From NCBI RefSeq assembly GCF_024199925.1, contig NZ_JANADR010000001.1:372001-436000 (forward strand): DNA of 64,000 bases. Reading direction: 5' to 3'. The DNA comes from Bradyrhizobium sp. CCGUVB1N3. GTDB lineage: Bacteria; Pseudomonadota; Alphaproteobacteria; Rhizobiales; Xanthobacteraceae. The position numbers and the translations under genes were made by a program. The first letter of the stretch is position 1. Each line of letters starts with the position of its first letter. Below are positions 42,761 through 51,527 of the stretch, piece after piece. The notes under the pieces were generated by a model. That model worked only from the letters and a program-made list of their open reading frames with translations, had not been told where the DNA came from and ran no database searches.

Positions 42761-43840
42761 ATGAAGATCGCAGTTCTGCCCGGCGACGGCGTTGGGCCCG
42801 AAGTCACACGCCAAGGCGTCAAGGTCCTCCATGCCGTCGCGGAGCGCTATGGCCTCGCCGTCGAACTGAGAGAGGCGCTGATCGGGGGCTGCGCTTATGA
42901 AGCGCACGGTCATCCGCTGCCGGCGGAGACGCTCACACTTGCGCGGGAAGCCGACGCCATCCTGTTCGGCGCCGAGGGCGGCTTCCAGTACGAGACGTTG
43001 CCTCGCGGCTTGCGTCCTGGCGACGCTTTGCTGACGCTGCGGCGCGAACTCGATCTCTTCGCCAATTTCCGCCCAGTCGTTACCTGGCCAGAACTTGCCG
43101 ATGCCACGACATTGAAGCCGGAGGTCGTCGAGGGCGTGGATCTGACGATCCTGCGCGAGTTGACAAGCGATCTCTATTTTGGTGAGCCGCGCGGTATCGA
43201 TGTCCTGGCCGACGGATCCCGCCGGGGCGTGAACACCATGAGCTATACGGAAGCCGAGATCCGCCGAATCGCTCATGCGGGTTTTCGTGCGGCGCGAGCT
43301 CGGCGTGGAAAGCTTTGCTCGGTGGACAAGGCCAATGTGCTCGAGACAATGGAGCTGTGGCGGGAAATCGTGACCGAGGTGGGTAGCGAGTATCCGGACG
43401 TCCAACTCAGCCATCTCTACGTCGATGCAGCGGCGATGATGCTGGTGCGAGCTCCCAAAACGTTCGATGTCATCGTTACAGCCAACCTGTTTGGTGACAT
43501 TCTCTCCGATGAGGCGTCGATGCTGGTCGGGTCTATCGGTATGCTGCCCTCGGCCTCTCTCAACGCGTCCGGCAAGGGCTTGTTCGAGCCCGTACACGGC
43601 TGCGCTCCTGACATCGCTGGTAAGGACATCGCGAACCCGCTGGCGACCATCCTCTCGGTTGCGATGATGTTGAGGCTGAGCTTTGGCCACGAGAGTGCAG
43701 CTGCCACCGTAGAGGGCGCAGTACGGAAGACCTTGGCGGAGGGCTACCGCACATTCGACATTGCCGCGCCCGGCGAAGCAGCAATCGGTACGGAGGAGAT
43801 GGGTGACAGGGTGCTGCGCGCCTTTTCCGTTGGTTCGTAG
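42761..43840 (+). CDS. leuB: 3-isopropylmalate dehydrogenase-like enzyme
   Basis: A 359-residue beta-decarboxylating dehydrogenase. LeuB features include [47 protein letters not shown], the metal-binding aspartates in [12 protein letters not shown] and [14 protein letters not shown]. The residues after the arginine of RELT read SDLYFG where LeuB usually has GGIYFG, so the pocket for the substrate side chain may differ. It should oxidise and decarboxylate a 3-substituted malate to a 2-oxo acid. The ATG at 42761 follows GGAGA. Confidence 0.85.
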   Translation: MKIAVLPGDGVGPEVTRQGVKVLHAVAERYGLAVELREALIGGCAYEAHGHPLPAETLTLAREADAILFGAEGGFQYETLPRGLRPGDALLTLRRELDLFANFRPVVTWPELADATTLKPEVVEGVDLTILRELTSDLYFGEPRGIDVLADGSRRGVNTMSYTEAEIRRIAHAGFRAARARRGKLCSVDKANVLETMELWREIVTEVGSEYPDVQLSHLYVDAAAMMLVRAPKTFDVIVTANLFGDILSDEASMLVGSIGMLPSASLNASGKGLFEPVHGCAPDIAGKDIANPLATILSVAMMLRLSFGHESAAATVEGAVRKTLAEGYRTFDIAAPGEAAIGTEEMGDRVLRAFSVGS

Positions 43841-43934
43841 TTGACCCTGACTTCGCCTTGTTAAAGGCGAGGGCAAGGGCTGGCTCGGTAACCATCTGCT
43901 GGTCTTCCGTTAGACGGGTTGCACGACCGCTGAG

Positions 43935-44951
43935 TTGAGACACGAGGGAATTTTGCTGCGTTTTTTCTCCGCTGCGGAGGTCGAGGCCGGTCTCGATTAT
44001 CCGCGACTGATCGATGTGTTGTCCGAAGCCTTTCGGCGAGACGGCGAGACGATGCCGGTGCGCCAAAGCTATGAGGTCGGAGCGTCCGGCGCTCCCGGCC
44101 ATCTGCTTCTGATGCCGGCCTGGCAGCGCGGACAGGCGCTGGGGGTAAAATTCGTGACGGTCTTTCCCGAGAATGCTTCGCGTGGCCTCGGTGCGGTGTC
44201 CTCTCTCTATGTCCTGCTCGATGGCACGACGGGTCAGCCGCGCGCGATGATAGACGGCGAGGCGTTGACCAATCGGCGTACGGCGGCTGCATCCGCGCTC
44301 GCATCGCGACATCTCTCTCGCGAGGACGCCCATACGCTGCTGGTTGTTGGGACGGGCCGCATTGCGGCGTGCCTGCCGGCTGCGCATCGGGTCGTGCGGC
44401 CGATCAAACGGGTGCTTGTCTGGGGCCGAAATCCAGAGCGAGCGCTGACACTTGCAGGAGTATTCTCCCGGCAAGGATTCGAGGCGCAAGCGGTCGCCGA
44501 TCTGCCGGAGGCGGTGGCCCAGGCGGATATCGTCAGTTGTGCCACGACGTCGACCCAGCCGCTGGTTATGGGCCAACATCTGAGGACCGGAACCCATCTC
44601 GACCTCGTCGGTTCATTCACGCCAAGGATGCGCGAGAGTGATGATGAGGCCGTCTGCCGCAGCCGCGTTTTTGTCGACACCTACGGAGGAGCGCTGGCCG
44701 AGGCTGGCGATCTCCTCCAGCCGATGTCGGCCGGCCGCTGGCAAGCTCATGAGGTCTGTGGCGACCTTCATGAGTTAACTCGTGGAGCGCGGCCGGGCCG
44801 TATCGACAAGGACGAGATTACGCTCTTCAAGTCGGTCGGGGCGGCGATCGAAGATCTTGCAGCGGCATCGCTGCTCGTTGGTAGCCCTCTTGGTGAGAGT
44901 TTCGGTCAACACAATACGTTTGGCGTTTCGCACAATAAGACCACCATTTAG
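43935..44951 (+). CDS. Ornithine cyclodeaminase/mu-crystallin family protein
   Basis: A 338-residue Rossmann protein of the OCD/mu-crystallin family, with LGVKFVTVFPEN, LTNRRTAAASALASRHL, a nucleotide-binding LLVVGTGRIA and the GSFTPRMRESDDEAV region. The family includes ornithine cyclodeaminase, ketimine reductases, and alanine or lysine dehydrogenases. The start is uncertain: TTG at 43935 gives the full N-terminus but lacks a ribosome-binding site, and GAGGGA at 43944 would suit a slightly later codon. It follows leuB by 94 bases and may act on the 2-oxo acid, or belong to a separate unit. Confidence 0.84.
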   Translation: MRHEGILLRFFSAAEVEAGLDYPRLIDVLSEAFRRDGETMPVRQSYEVGASGAPGHLLLMPAWQRGQALGVKFVTVFPENASRGLGAVSSLYVLLDGTTGQPRAMIDGEALTNRRTAAASALASRHLSREDAHTLLVVGTGRIAACLPAAHRVVRPIKRVLVWGRNPERALTLAGVFSRQGFEAQAVADLPEAVAQADIVSCATTSTQPLVMGQHLRTGTHLDLVGSFTPRMRESDDEAVCRSRVFVDTYGGALAEAGDLLQPMSAGRWQAHEVCGDLHELTRGARPGRIDKDEITLFKSVGAAIEDLAAASLLVGSPLGESFGQHNTFGVSHNKTTI

Positions 44952-45002
44952 CCCGTCGCTACGTCAACTGCATCAATCGGAGCCATGAAGAGTGGAAACA
45001 CT

Positions 45003-45950
45003 TCAGAGGACGGGAGTGGGCAGCGGGCGCCCAGCGAAATGCGCGGCAAGATTGTCTTGCATCAACTGGCCCATGGCCTTGCGGGTCTCGACGGTCCCGG
45101 AGGCGTGATGAGGTTGCAGGAGGACGTTAGGTAGGCTGAGGAACTTTGGATTTAGCTTCGGCTCACCGTCGAAGACATCAAGCGCCGCCGCCCCGAGCTT
45201 GCCATTGGCAAGAGCCTCTATGAGCGCCTCCTCGTCGATATTGGAGGCACGCGAGACGTTGACGACGAGCCCGTCGGGCCCAAGCGCTTCGAGAACCGTA
45301 CGTCCCACGATGTGCCGCGCTGCCGCTGTGGCAGCGAGCGTGACGAACAAGACGTCTGAACGCTCAGCGAGCGCGACGGGATCGGGAACGAAGGTCCAAT
45401 CCTTGCCGTAGGACTTCGGTTCGATGTCGGTATAAGCGATGTCCATGTCGAAGCCGGTGAGCCGTCGCGCCACTTCAAACCCGATGCGGCCGAGTCCGAG
45501 GACGCCGGCGCGCTTGCCCCAGGCCCGCGTCCTCAGAGGATAGAGCCCCTTGGTCGCCCATGAACCGTCGCGCACCCAGCGTTCGGCGCCGTTCACACCT
45601 CGCCATTGTGCCAGCATCATTGCAATCGCAAGATCAGCCACATCCTTCGTCAGCACGTCGGGGGTGTTGGTCACGCGGATGCTGCGAGCTCGGCAGCTGT
45701 CAAGATGCACTGCATCGAAGCCCACGCCGTAGACTGAAATGATCTCGAGATTCGGACAGGCCGCGATCAGCTCGGCGCTCGCGCCGAGTTCGCCGCGCGT
45801 GGCGATGGCCCGCACGCGCGCTCCGACCTCGGCGAGGAGGGCAGACTTGTCACTGGTCTCGAAATAGCGGCGCATGACGTAAGCTGCGTCGAGAGGGACC
45901 TGATCCCACTCCGGATAGGGGCCCATCTGCAGGACTTCAGGCTTCGACAT
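45003..45950 (-). CDS. D-2-hydroxyacid dehydrogenase
   Basis: A 315-residue NAD(P)-dependent dehydrogenase. The nucleotide-binding motif is VLGLGRIGFEVARR; the catalytic arginine is in NVSRASNIDE, the glutamate in DVFDGEP and the histidine in LLQPHHASGT. It most resembles the hydroxypyruvate/glyoxylate or 2-ketogluconate reductase group. It is divergent from the SDR at 46055, with a strong palindrome between the two, so both are likely under the LacI-family protein encoded at 53171. Confidence 0.9.
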   Translation of the reverse strand: MSKPEVLQMGPYPEWDQVPLDAAYVMRRYFETSDKSALLAEVGARVRAIATRGELGASAELIAACPNLEIISVYGVGFDAVHLDSCRARSIRVTNTPDVLTKDVADLAIAMMLAQWRGVNGAERWVRDGSWATKGLYPLRTRAWGKRAGVLGLGRIGFEVARRLTGFDMDIAYTDIEPKSYGKDWTFVPDPVALAERSDVLFVTLAATAAARHIVGRTVLEALGPDGLVVNVSRASNIDEEALIEALANGKLGAAALDVFDGEPKLNPKFLSLPNVLLQPHHASGTVETRKAMGQLMQDNLAAHFAGRPLPTPVL

Positions 45951-45979
45951 GAGGGTGTCCGCTCTTCTCGGTCATGGTC

Positions 45980-46008
45980 TTGACAGGTTATGTTATCGAT
46001 AACATACT
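45980..46008 (+). promoter_or_regulatory. Promoter with perfect LacI-type palindrome
   Basis: TTGACA (45980-45985) and CATACT (46003-46008) are spaced by 17 bases. The 16-base perfect palindrome ATGTTATCGATAACAT (45990-46005) occupies the spacer. Its inner 14 bases recur exactly at 53120-53133 ahead of the sugar ABC operon. The central CG and the length are typical of LacI/PurR-family operators. It should repress the SDR gene at 46055 and possibly the divergent dehydrogenase. Confidence 0.72.
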
Positions 46009-46054
46009 CAAACACAGGGTGGTTTGTCGAGATGCAAAAAGAAGAGGAAATGGG

Positions 46055-46810
46055 GTGGCGCTCAACTTGTTCGATCTGACAGGGCGCCGCGCCCTGGTGA
46101 CCGGATCTTCTCAAGGCATTGGCCTCGCGCTCGCGCGCGGCCTCTCCGAGGCCGGCGCGGAGGTCGTGCTCAACGGCCGCGACGAGGCCAAGCTCGCGGC
46201 CGCCGCCAGTACCGTTGCGGGATCGCGAACACTCGCCTTCGATGTGGCCGACCACGCCGCGTCGCGTACAGCCGTCGACCGCTTCGAGGCCGAGATCGGG
46301 CCCATCGACATTCTCGTCAACAACGCGGGTATGCAGCACCGCGCGCCGCTCGAGGATTTTCCTGCGGACGCGTTCCAGCGCCTACTGCAAACCAACATCG
46401 CCTCGGTCTTCAATGTCGGCCAAGCCTGCGCGCGCCACATGATCGGGCGGCGCGCCGGCAAGATCATCAACATCGCCTCGGTCCAGACGGCGCTCGCGCG
46501 CCCGTCCATCGCTCCCTACACGGCGACAAAGGGGGCGGTCGGAAACCTGACCAAGGGCATGGCGACGGACTGGGCGAAACACGGGCTGCAGGTCAACGCG
46601 ATCGCGCCCGGCTATTTCGATACGCCACTCAATGCCGCACTCGTCTCGGATCCTGCTTTTTCGGCTTGGCTCGAAAAGCGTACGCCGGCGGGCCGTTGGG
46701 GCAAAGTGGAAGAACTGATCGGCGCCTGTATTTTCCTTGCTTCGGCCGCTTCTTCCTTCGTCAACGGACACGTGCTCTATGTCGACGGCGGCATCACGGC
46801 CTCGCTCTGA
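46055..46810 (+). CDS. SDR-family oxidoreductase (gluconate 5-dehydrogenase-like)
   Basis: A 251-residue short-chain dehydrogenase starting VALNLFDLTGRRALVTG from a GTG preceded by GAGGAAATGG. It has TGSSQGIG, VNNAGMQHR, catalytic serine in NIASVQTALA, YTATK, and a closing YVDGGITASL. The VNNAGMQHR and APGYFDTPLN segments are like gluconate 5-dehydrogenase and 2-deoxygluconate dehydrogenases. The upstream longer frame runs through the operator and is not coding. Confidence 0.88.
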   Translation: MALNLFDLTGRRALVTGSSQGIGLALARGLSEAGAEVVLNGRDEAKLAAAASTVAGSRTLAFDVADHAASRTAVDRFEAEIGPIDILVNNAGMQHRAPLEDFPADAFQRLLQTNIASVFNVGQACARHMIGRRAGKIINIASVQTALARPSIAPYTATKGAVGNLTKGMATDWAKHGLQVNAIAPGYFDTPLNAALVSDPAFSAWLEKRTPAGRWGKVEELIGACIFLASAASSFVNGHVLYVDGGITASL

Positions 46811-46936
46811 GGCGCTGCGCACAGCCTGGCCCTGTGTTGTTGGCCAGCTGAAAATGGGGGCGCTCACCGTAGAGATCGGACAGGCCCCCGAGACGGTTGT
46901 CAAAACTACCTACCGGGCCACCGCGGAGATGTCGAA

Positions 46937-47818
46937 ATGTCCCGTTCAGTCGCATTGATCGGCGCCGGCGCCATGGGCGGCGCGATTGGAACTCGACTTG
47001 CTGAAACCAATACCCGCCTCCTGGTGTTCGATCTCGATCCCGCAAAGGTCGCTGTCCTCGTCGAAAAAGGGGCGACTGCGGCCACCTCCGCTGCGAGCGC
47101 AGCGGCTGACGCCGACGCAGTGATCCTCAGCCTCAACTCGCTGAGGATCGTGCGAGCCGCCATCTTCGGACCGGCGGGCGTGGCTGAGGGAGCGCGGAAA
47201 GGCACGCTCATCATCGACATGTCTTCGATCGATCCGGAGGCGACGCGCGCGCTGGCCGCAGACGCGGCCGCAGCGGGTCTGCGCTGGGTTGACTGTCCCC
47301 TGTCAGGTGGCGCGCCGAAGGCGTTGAGCGGTCAGTTGACCTGCATGGCCGGTGGAGAACCCGCCGACGTTGAAGAGGCAGGGGCAGTGCTGGCCGAGGT
47401 CGCGTCGAATTTCACCCATATGGGTCCGAGCGGCGCAGGCCAAACCACGAAACTGATCAATCAGGTCCTCTGCGGTCTCAATTTCCTCGCCGTCGCTGAG
47501 GCGACCGCGCTGGCCGAGGCCGCCGGCGTCGATGCTGCCAAAATTCCCGAAGCGTTGCGCGGCGGGCGGGCCGACAGCGCTATCTTGCAGGAATACATGC
47601 CGCGCTTCGCCTCGCGCGACTATCGCCCGACCGGCCGCATCGACAATATGGTCAAGGATCTGAACGGTGCGCAGGATCTTGCCCGGCAGACGGGCATCGC
47701 CATGCCGATGACCGTTGTCTGCGCCGAGATCCATCGCCTTCTGACCGCGGTGGGGTGTGGTGCGATGGATCAGGCCGCGCTCATGGAATTCTGGTCGCGG
47801 CGAACGCCGTCACCGTGA
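46937..47818 (+). CDS. 3-hydroxyisobutyrate dehydrogenase family protein
   Basis: A 293-residue beta-hydroxyacid dehydrogenase with the nucleotide motif LIGAGAMGGAIGTRL (residues 7-21), substrate-binding DCPLSGGAPKALSGQ and the catalytic lysine in GAGQTTKLINQ. Relatives include tartronate semialdehyde reductase and L-threonate dehydrogenase, both of which fit a sugar-acid pathway. It is preceded by a GGAGA ribosome-binding site, lies 126 bases after the SDR on the same strand, and is convergent with the lactonase gene. Confidence 0.88.
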   Translation: MSRSVALIGAGAMGGAIGTRLAETNTRLLVFDLDPAKVAVLVEKGATAATSAASAAADADAVILSLNSLRIVRAAIFGPAGVAEGARKGTLIIDMSSIDPEATRALAADAAAAGLRWVDCPLSGGAPKALSGQLTCMAGGEPADVEEAGAVLAEVASNFTHMGPSGAGQTTKLINQVLCGLNFLAVAEATALAEAAGVDAAKIPEALRGGRADSAILQEYMPRFASRDYRPTGRIDNMVKDLNGAQDLARQTGIAMPMTVVCAEIHRLLTAVGCGAMDQAALMEFWSRRTPSP

Positions 47819-47840
47819 TGAGCGGCGCGGACCCACGGCC

Positions 47841-48746
47841 TTACGCAAGCCCGTGGGCGTTGACGAAGATCGCGTAGAGCGAAGTCTGCGCGGTAATATA
47901 GAGTCTGTTCCGTTTCGACCCGCCGAAGGTCAGGTTGGAGACGATTTCCGGCACCGGAATACGTCCGATTAGCGTGCCATCCGGCGCGTAGATGGCAATT
48001 GCATCCGCTGTCGACGTCCAGATATTACCGTTCCGATCGAGGCGGAAGCCGTCGAAGAAGCCGGCCGGCGAGGTCGCGAAGACGCGGCCATCACCGACTG
48101 TGGCCCCAGTCGGCGCGACATCATAGACGCGTATTACGGCCGGCACGTCCGGCACGTGGGTAGCACCCGTTTCGGCCACATAGAGCAACCGCTCGTCAGG
48201 CGAGAAGGCGAGACCATTTGGCCTCACCATGTCGGTCACGACCGCCGACAGCGCGCCGGTCGTCGGATCGAAGCGATAGACGTTGCTCGCGCCGATCTCG
48301 CTCGCTCCAGCATGCCCCTCATACTCGCTGTCGATGCCGTAGGTCGGGTCGGAGAACCAGATCGTTCCGTCCGACTTGACCACGACATCATTCGGGGAAT
48401 TGAAGCGGCGCCCTTCGAAGCGGTCGACCAGTCCCACCCATCGGCCATCGGGCTCCAGCCGCGAGATGCGGCGGCCACCATGCTCACAGGCGATCACACG
48501 GCCGAGGGCGTCGCGGGTATGGCCGTTGTGATAGCCACAGGGGCTTTCGAACACCGAGACCGAGCCGTCGGTTTCGTCGAAGCGCAACACGCGATCGTTG
48601 GGAATGTCGGACCACAGAAGCGACTTGGCCGCTGGCAGATAGACCGGGCCCTCGGCCCAGCGGCTGCCGGTCCAGAGCCTGTCGAGTTTGGCGTGTCCGA
48701 TGATCAGCGCCTGGAAGCGGCGGTCGAGGATTTCGTAGGTGCTCAC
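47841..48746 (-). CDS. SMP-30/gluconolactonase family protein
   Basis: A 301-residue beta-propeller lactonase. The metal-ligand glutamate is in RWAEGPVYLPAAKSLLWSD, an asparagine is in FNSPNDVVVKSDG, and an aspartate lies in the NIWTSTADAIAI blade. Such enzymes open aldonolactones made by sugar dehydrogenases. There is no signal peptide, so it should be cytoplasmic. It heads away from the HIBADH-type gene and is followed upstream on the same strand by the 112-residue protein. Confidence 0.87.
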   Translation of the reverse strand: MSTYEILDRRFQALIIGHAKLDRLWTGSRWAEGPVYLPAAKSLLWSDIPNDRVLRFDETDGSVSVFESPCGYHNGHTRDALGRVIACEHGGRRISRLEPDGRWVGLVDRFEGRRFNSPNDVVVKSDGTIWFSDPTYGIDSEYEGHAGASEIGASNVYRFDPTTGALSAVVTDMVRPNGLAFSPDERLLYVAETGATHVPDVPAVIRVYDVAPTGATVGDGRVFATSPAGFFDGFRLDRNGNIWTSTADAIAIYAPDGTLIGRIPVPEIVSNLTFGGSKRNRLYITAQTSLYAIFVNAHGLA

Positions 48747-48779
48747 GGCGTCAACGTCTCCAGCGTCGCATCGCTGACT

Positions 48780-49118
48780 TCAGTCAGTCGGCAGAGGAAA
48801 GTCGTCGGCCTTGAAGACCGTGTGGAAGATGGAGCCGTCGAACATTTCGAGCAGGCTCTTGGTCACCTCACGGCTCTCAAGGCGAACCGGCGAGGCGAGC
48901 GCTTCCTCGATCGCCTCGCGGGAAGGGTAGCGGATCGCCAGTACCATCTCGTAGTGCTGGGCATCGCTATCGCTCTCGTCCTGGCGCAACACGCGAACCT
49001 CTTCTGCGCCCGGAAAGCGCGTCCACAGCGGCACAAGGTTTTCGCGGACATAGGCGGTGAATTCGGCTTCGCGCCCGGGCTTTACGCGGCCACTGAAAAA
49101 AGCACAACGGATATACAT
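48780..49118 (-). CDS. Small dimeric alpha/beta-barrel-like protein
   Basis: A 112-residue protein beginning MYIRCAFFSGRVKPGREAEF. Alternating strands and helices (GREAEFTAYVRENLVPLW, HYEMVLAIRYPSREAIEEAL) and length suggest a ferredoxin-like dimeric barrel of the ABM/EthD kind. Function is not clear; in sugar cassettes such small proteins can be mutarotases or stress-related oxygenases. The frame is open to 49199 but the extra N-terminus is not convincing. It is between the sugar-binding protein gene and the lactonase gene on the same strand. Confidence 0.72.
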   Translation of the reverse strand: MYIRCAFFSGRVKPGREAEFTAYVRENLVPLWTRFPGAEEVRVLRQDESDSDAQHYEMVLAIRYPSREAIEEALASPVRLESREVTKSLLEMFDGSIFHTVFKADDFPLPTD

Positions 49119-49222
49119 TGGCACTCGCTCGTCTGTCTGGTGGAAGTGATGCAAATTCGGCGGCCAGCTTGCGGCCGACCGCCGAGAGAGCACGGTCATG
49201 TGCTCGGGGAGGGAAGTAAGAC

Positions 49223-50323
49223 CTACTCGAACCCCCAGGCCTTCTTGTAGGCGTTACGGTAGCCATTGCCCGGGTCGAACGTATTGGCCGGGCCGCCGTC
49301 GAATTCGACGTTGGTCTTGGTCACCACATGCAGCGGCGAGACATAGCCCGACCATTTCTCGCCGGCCATGGCGCGGTTCAATTCGTCGACGAGCTGCCAT
49401 CCCTGCAGGTTCAGGGGCTCGGCCACGGTGACGGCCTGGTAGGCGCCGGAACGGATGCGCTGATAGGCACTTTCGGAGCCATCGCCCGCGGCCACGTTGA
49501 CCGGCGCGCCGGTGCCCTTGATGCCAGCCGCAGCGAGCGAGGGGGCCATGAAATCGTAGTAGAGGTCGTTGATGGCAAGCGAATGTGTCCAGGCGGCACC
49601 GTGCTTTTGCAGGAGTGAGGTGGTCAGCTGCGGCATGCGCGTCGAGGTTTCGGCGATCGGCGTATCGACCCATTCGAGAACCTTGCCACCGAGCGCTTCG
49701 ATGACTTCCTTCATCTTCTTGGCCTTGGCAATCGCGATCTCGTAGGTCGAGTCGGTGAAGATGATCACGCCCGGCTTGCCATTGGCGTCGACGAAGCTCC
49801 AGTTGGCCGCGGCGGTGGAGACGGCCATGGGGTCGGTCGTCACATTGGCGAAGACACCGGCTTCGGGCACTGGGCCGATGACGGGAGCGGCGTGCCAGGA
49901 GACCATCGGGATTTTCGCGGCCTTGGCCGCTTCCATGCCGGGCTTCTGCTCGATCGCGTCGAAGCCGCAGATCACGAGGCCGTCGGGCTTCAGCGTCATG
50001 GCCTGGCCGAAAGCGGCGGTACGGCCGGAGACCGATCCGGCGCCATCAAGCGTGCGCACGGTCCAACCGGCGGCCTTGGCAGCTTCCTCGATGCCCCTGG
50101 TGACACCGAGCACGCCGCCGTTCTTCATATCGGAGGCGAGCACGACGATGGTCTTGCCCTTGGCAATCTTCGGACCGGAGGTCGGGCCATCCCACTTGTC
50201 AACTTTGGAGGCATATTTGTCGACGAATGCTTTCGCATCCGCGAGCGGGTCGGCGTGGGCCGAAGCAAGACCGAATGCGAGCCCGGCGACGACGGCGCCG
50301 GTTCGGATGATCGAATGCAACAT
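49223..50323 (-). CDS. Sugar ABC transporter solute-binding protein (RbsB type)
   Basis: A 366-residue periplasmic binding protein with a Sec signal (TGAVVAGLAFGLASAHA) and the type I fold of ribose/xylose-binding proteins: KTIVVLASDMKNGGVLGVTRGIEEAAKAAG read in parts, GLVICGFDAIEQKPGMEAA and AAGDGSESAYQRIRSG. An AAGGAGA ribosome-binding site precedes the ATG. It is the third gene of the ATPase-permease-binding protein unit. The intergenic gap before it (50324-50421) contains a short inverted repeat TCGGC-TCTC-GCCGA at 50382-50395 that could tune expression of the binding protein. Confidence 0.88.
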   Translation of the reverse strand: MLHSIIRTGAVVAGLAFGLASAHADPLADAKAFVDKYASKVDKWDGPTSGPKIAKGKTIVVLASDMKNGGVLGVTRGIEEAAKAAGWTVRTLDGAGSVSGRTAAFGQAMTLKPDGLVICGFDAIEQKPGMEAAKAAKIPMVSWHAAPVIGPVPEAGVFANVTTDPMAVSTAAANWSFVDANGKPGVIIFTDSTYEIAIAKAKKMKEVIEALGGKVLEWVDTPIAETSTRMPQLTTSLLQKHGAAWTHSLAINDLYYDFMAPSLAAAGIKGTGAPVNVAAGDGSESAYQRIRSGAYQAVTVAEPLNLQGWQLVDELNRAMAGEKWSGYVSPLHVVTKTNVEFDGGPANTFDPGNGYRNAYKKAWGFE

Positions 50324-50421
50324 AGAGCGTTCTCCTTGGTGTGATTGTCGTTCCGGTTTTGCGCCGGACGTTTCGTTGTTGTCGGCTCTCGCCGATCACG
50401 AAATTCATCGATCGTCGTGCT

Positions 50422-51480
50422 TCAGGCCTTGCGATCAGGTGCTCCGGCCGGCAGCTTGGCAACCGCACCGCGCTTTCTCTGCGCGTAGCCGGCCATGCCG
50501 ATCGCGGCGAGCAGCGTAAGGCCGTTGAAAAGCGGCTCGACCCAGAAGGACCCGCCGAACTGCTGGATGCCGGCGATACCGACTGCGAGCACCGCAACGC
50601 CGATGATGGTGCCCCAGACGTTGACGCGGCCGGGCTTGATCGTGGTCGAACCGAGAAACGCGCCGACGAGAGCGGGCAGGAGATATTCAAGGCCGACGCT
50701 CGCCTGGCCGATGCGCAGCTTTGAGGCGAGCAGAACGCCAGTGACCGCGGTAAGTATACCGGAGGCCATGAAGGCGCCGACCGTGAAGCGCTGCACGGGA
50801 ATGCCGTTGAGCGCGGCCGTCTTGGGGTTGGCGCCGATGGCGTAGATGTAGCGGCCAATCGGTAGATATTCGAACATGAGCCACATCGCCACTGCGAGGA
50901 GGAGCACATAGAATCCCGTGATCGGCAGACCAAAAACCATCGTGCCGTTGAGGGCGAGGAAACCTTCCGGCAGGACTGCAACGACCTGCCGGCCGCCAGT
51001 GTGCCAAAGCGCCAGCGCATAGAGCACCGTGCCGGTGCCGAGGGTGGCGATGAAGCTGTCGATGCGCGCGACCTCGACCAAGAGGCCATTGAGAAGACCG
51101 GTGAAGGCGCCGAGGCAGATGACCACGAGGACTGCGACCGGCCAGGGCAGGCCGATGGCGGTTTGCAAGCTGATCACCAGGATGTGCCAGAGCACGATGC
51201 CATAGCCGACCGTGAGGTCGATCTTGCCCGCAGCCATGGGGATCATCGCCGCGAGCGACAGCATGGCGATGATCGATTTGTCGGAAATGATCGAGCGCAG
51301 GTTGAGGAGCGTCGGAAATGTGTTGGGCAACATGATCGAGAACAGGGCGATCAGCGCGACGGTGATGATCGGCAGGCCGTAGACCGGCAGGAGCCGCGTC
51401 ACCCTCTGCGGCAGCGAAGCGCCGGCGAGATCGGCGCGCGTCGGCTCCAGTGCGTTCGACTCGATCGAATTCATTCCCAT
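50422..51480 (-). CDS. Sugar ABC transporter permease (RbsC type)
   Basis: A 352-residue permease with roughly nine to ten hydrophobic segments and the family pattern GKIDLTVGYGIVL, GLLNGLLVEVARIDSFIATLG and YAIGANPKTAALNGIPVQ. It belongs to the ribose/xylose/galactose importer group. The ATG at 51480 or the ATG two codons later could be used, with GGGAGGA upstream. The gap to the ATPase gene is 47 bases. Confidence 0.9.
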   Translation of the reverse strand: MGMNSIESNALEPTRADLAGASLPQRVTRLLPVYGLPIITVALIALFSIMLPNTFPTLLNLRSIISDKSIIAMLSLAAMIPMAAGKIDLTVGYGIVLWHILVISLQTAIGLPWPVAVLVVICLGAFTGLLNGLLVEVARIDSFIATLGTGTVLYALALWHTGGRQVVAVLPEGFLALNGTMVFGLPITGFYVLLLAVAMWLMFEYLPIGRYIYAIGANPKTAALNGIPVQRFTVGAFMASGILTAVTGVLLASKLRIGQASVGLEYLLPALVGAFLGSTTIKPGRVNVWGTIIGVAVLAVGIAGIQQFGGSFWVEPLFNGLTLLAAIGMAGYAQRKRGAVAKLPAGAPDRKA

Positions 51481-51527
51481 GCGTTCCTCCCGGCGGGCGC
51501 CGTTCGTCGGCCCGTGCGATTTGTCCC

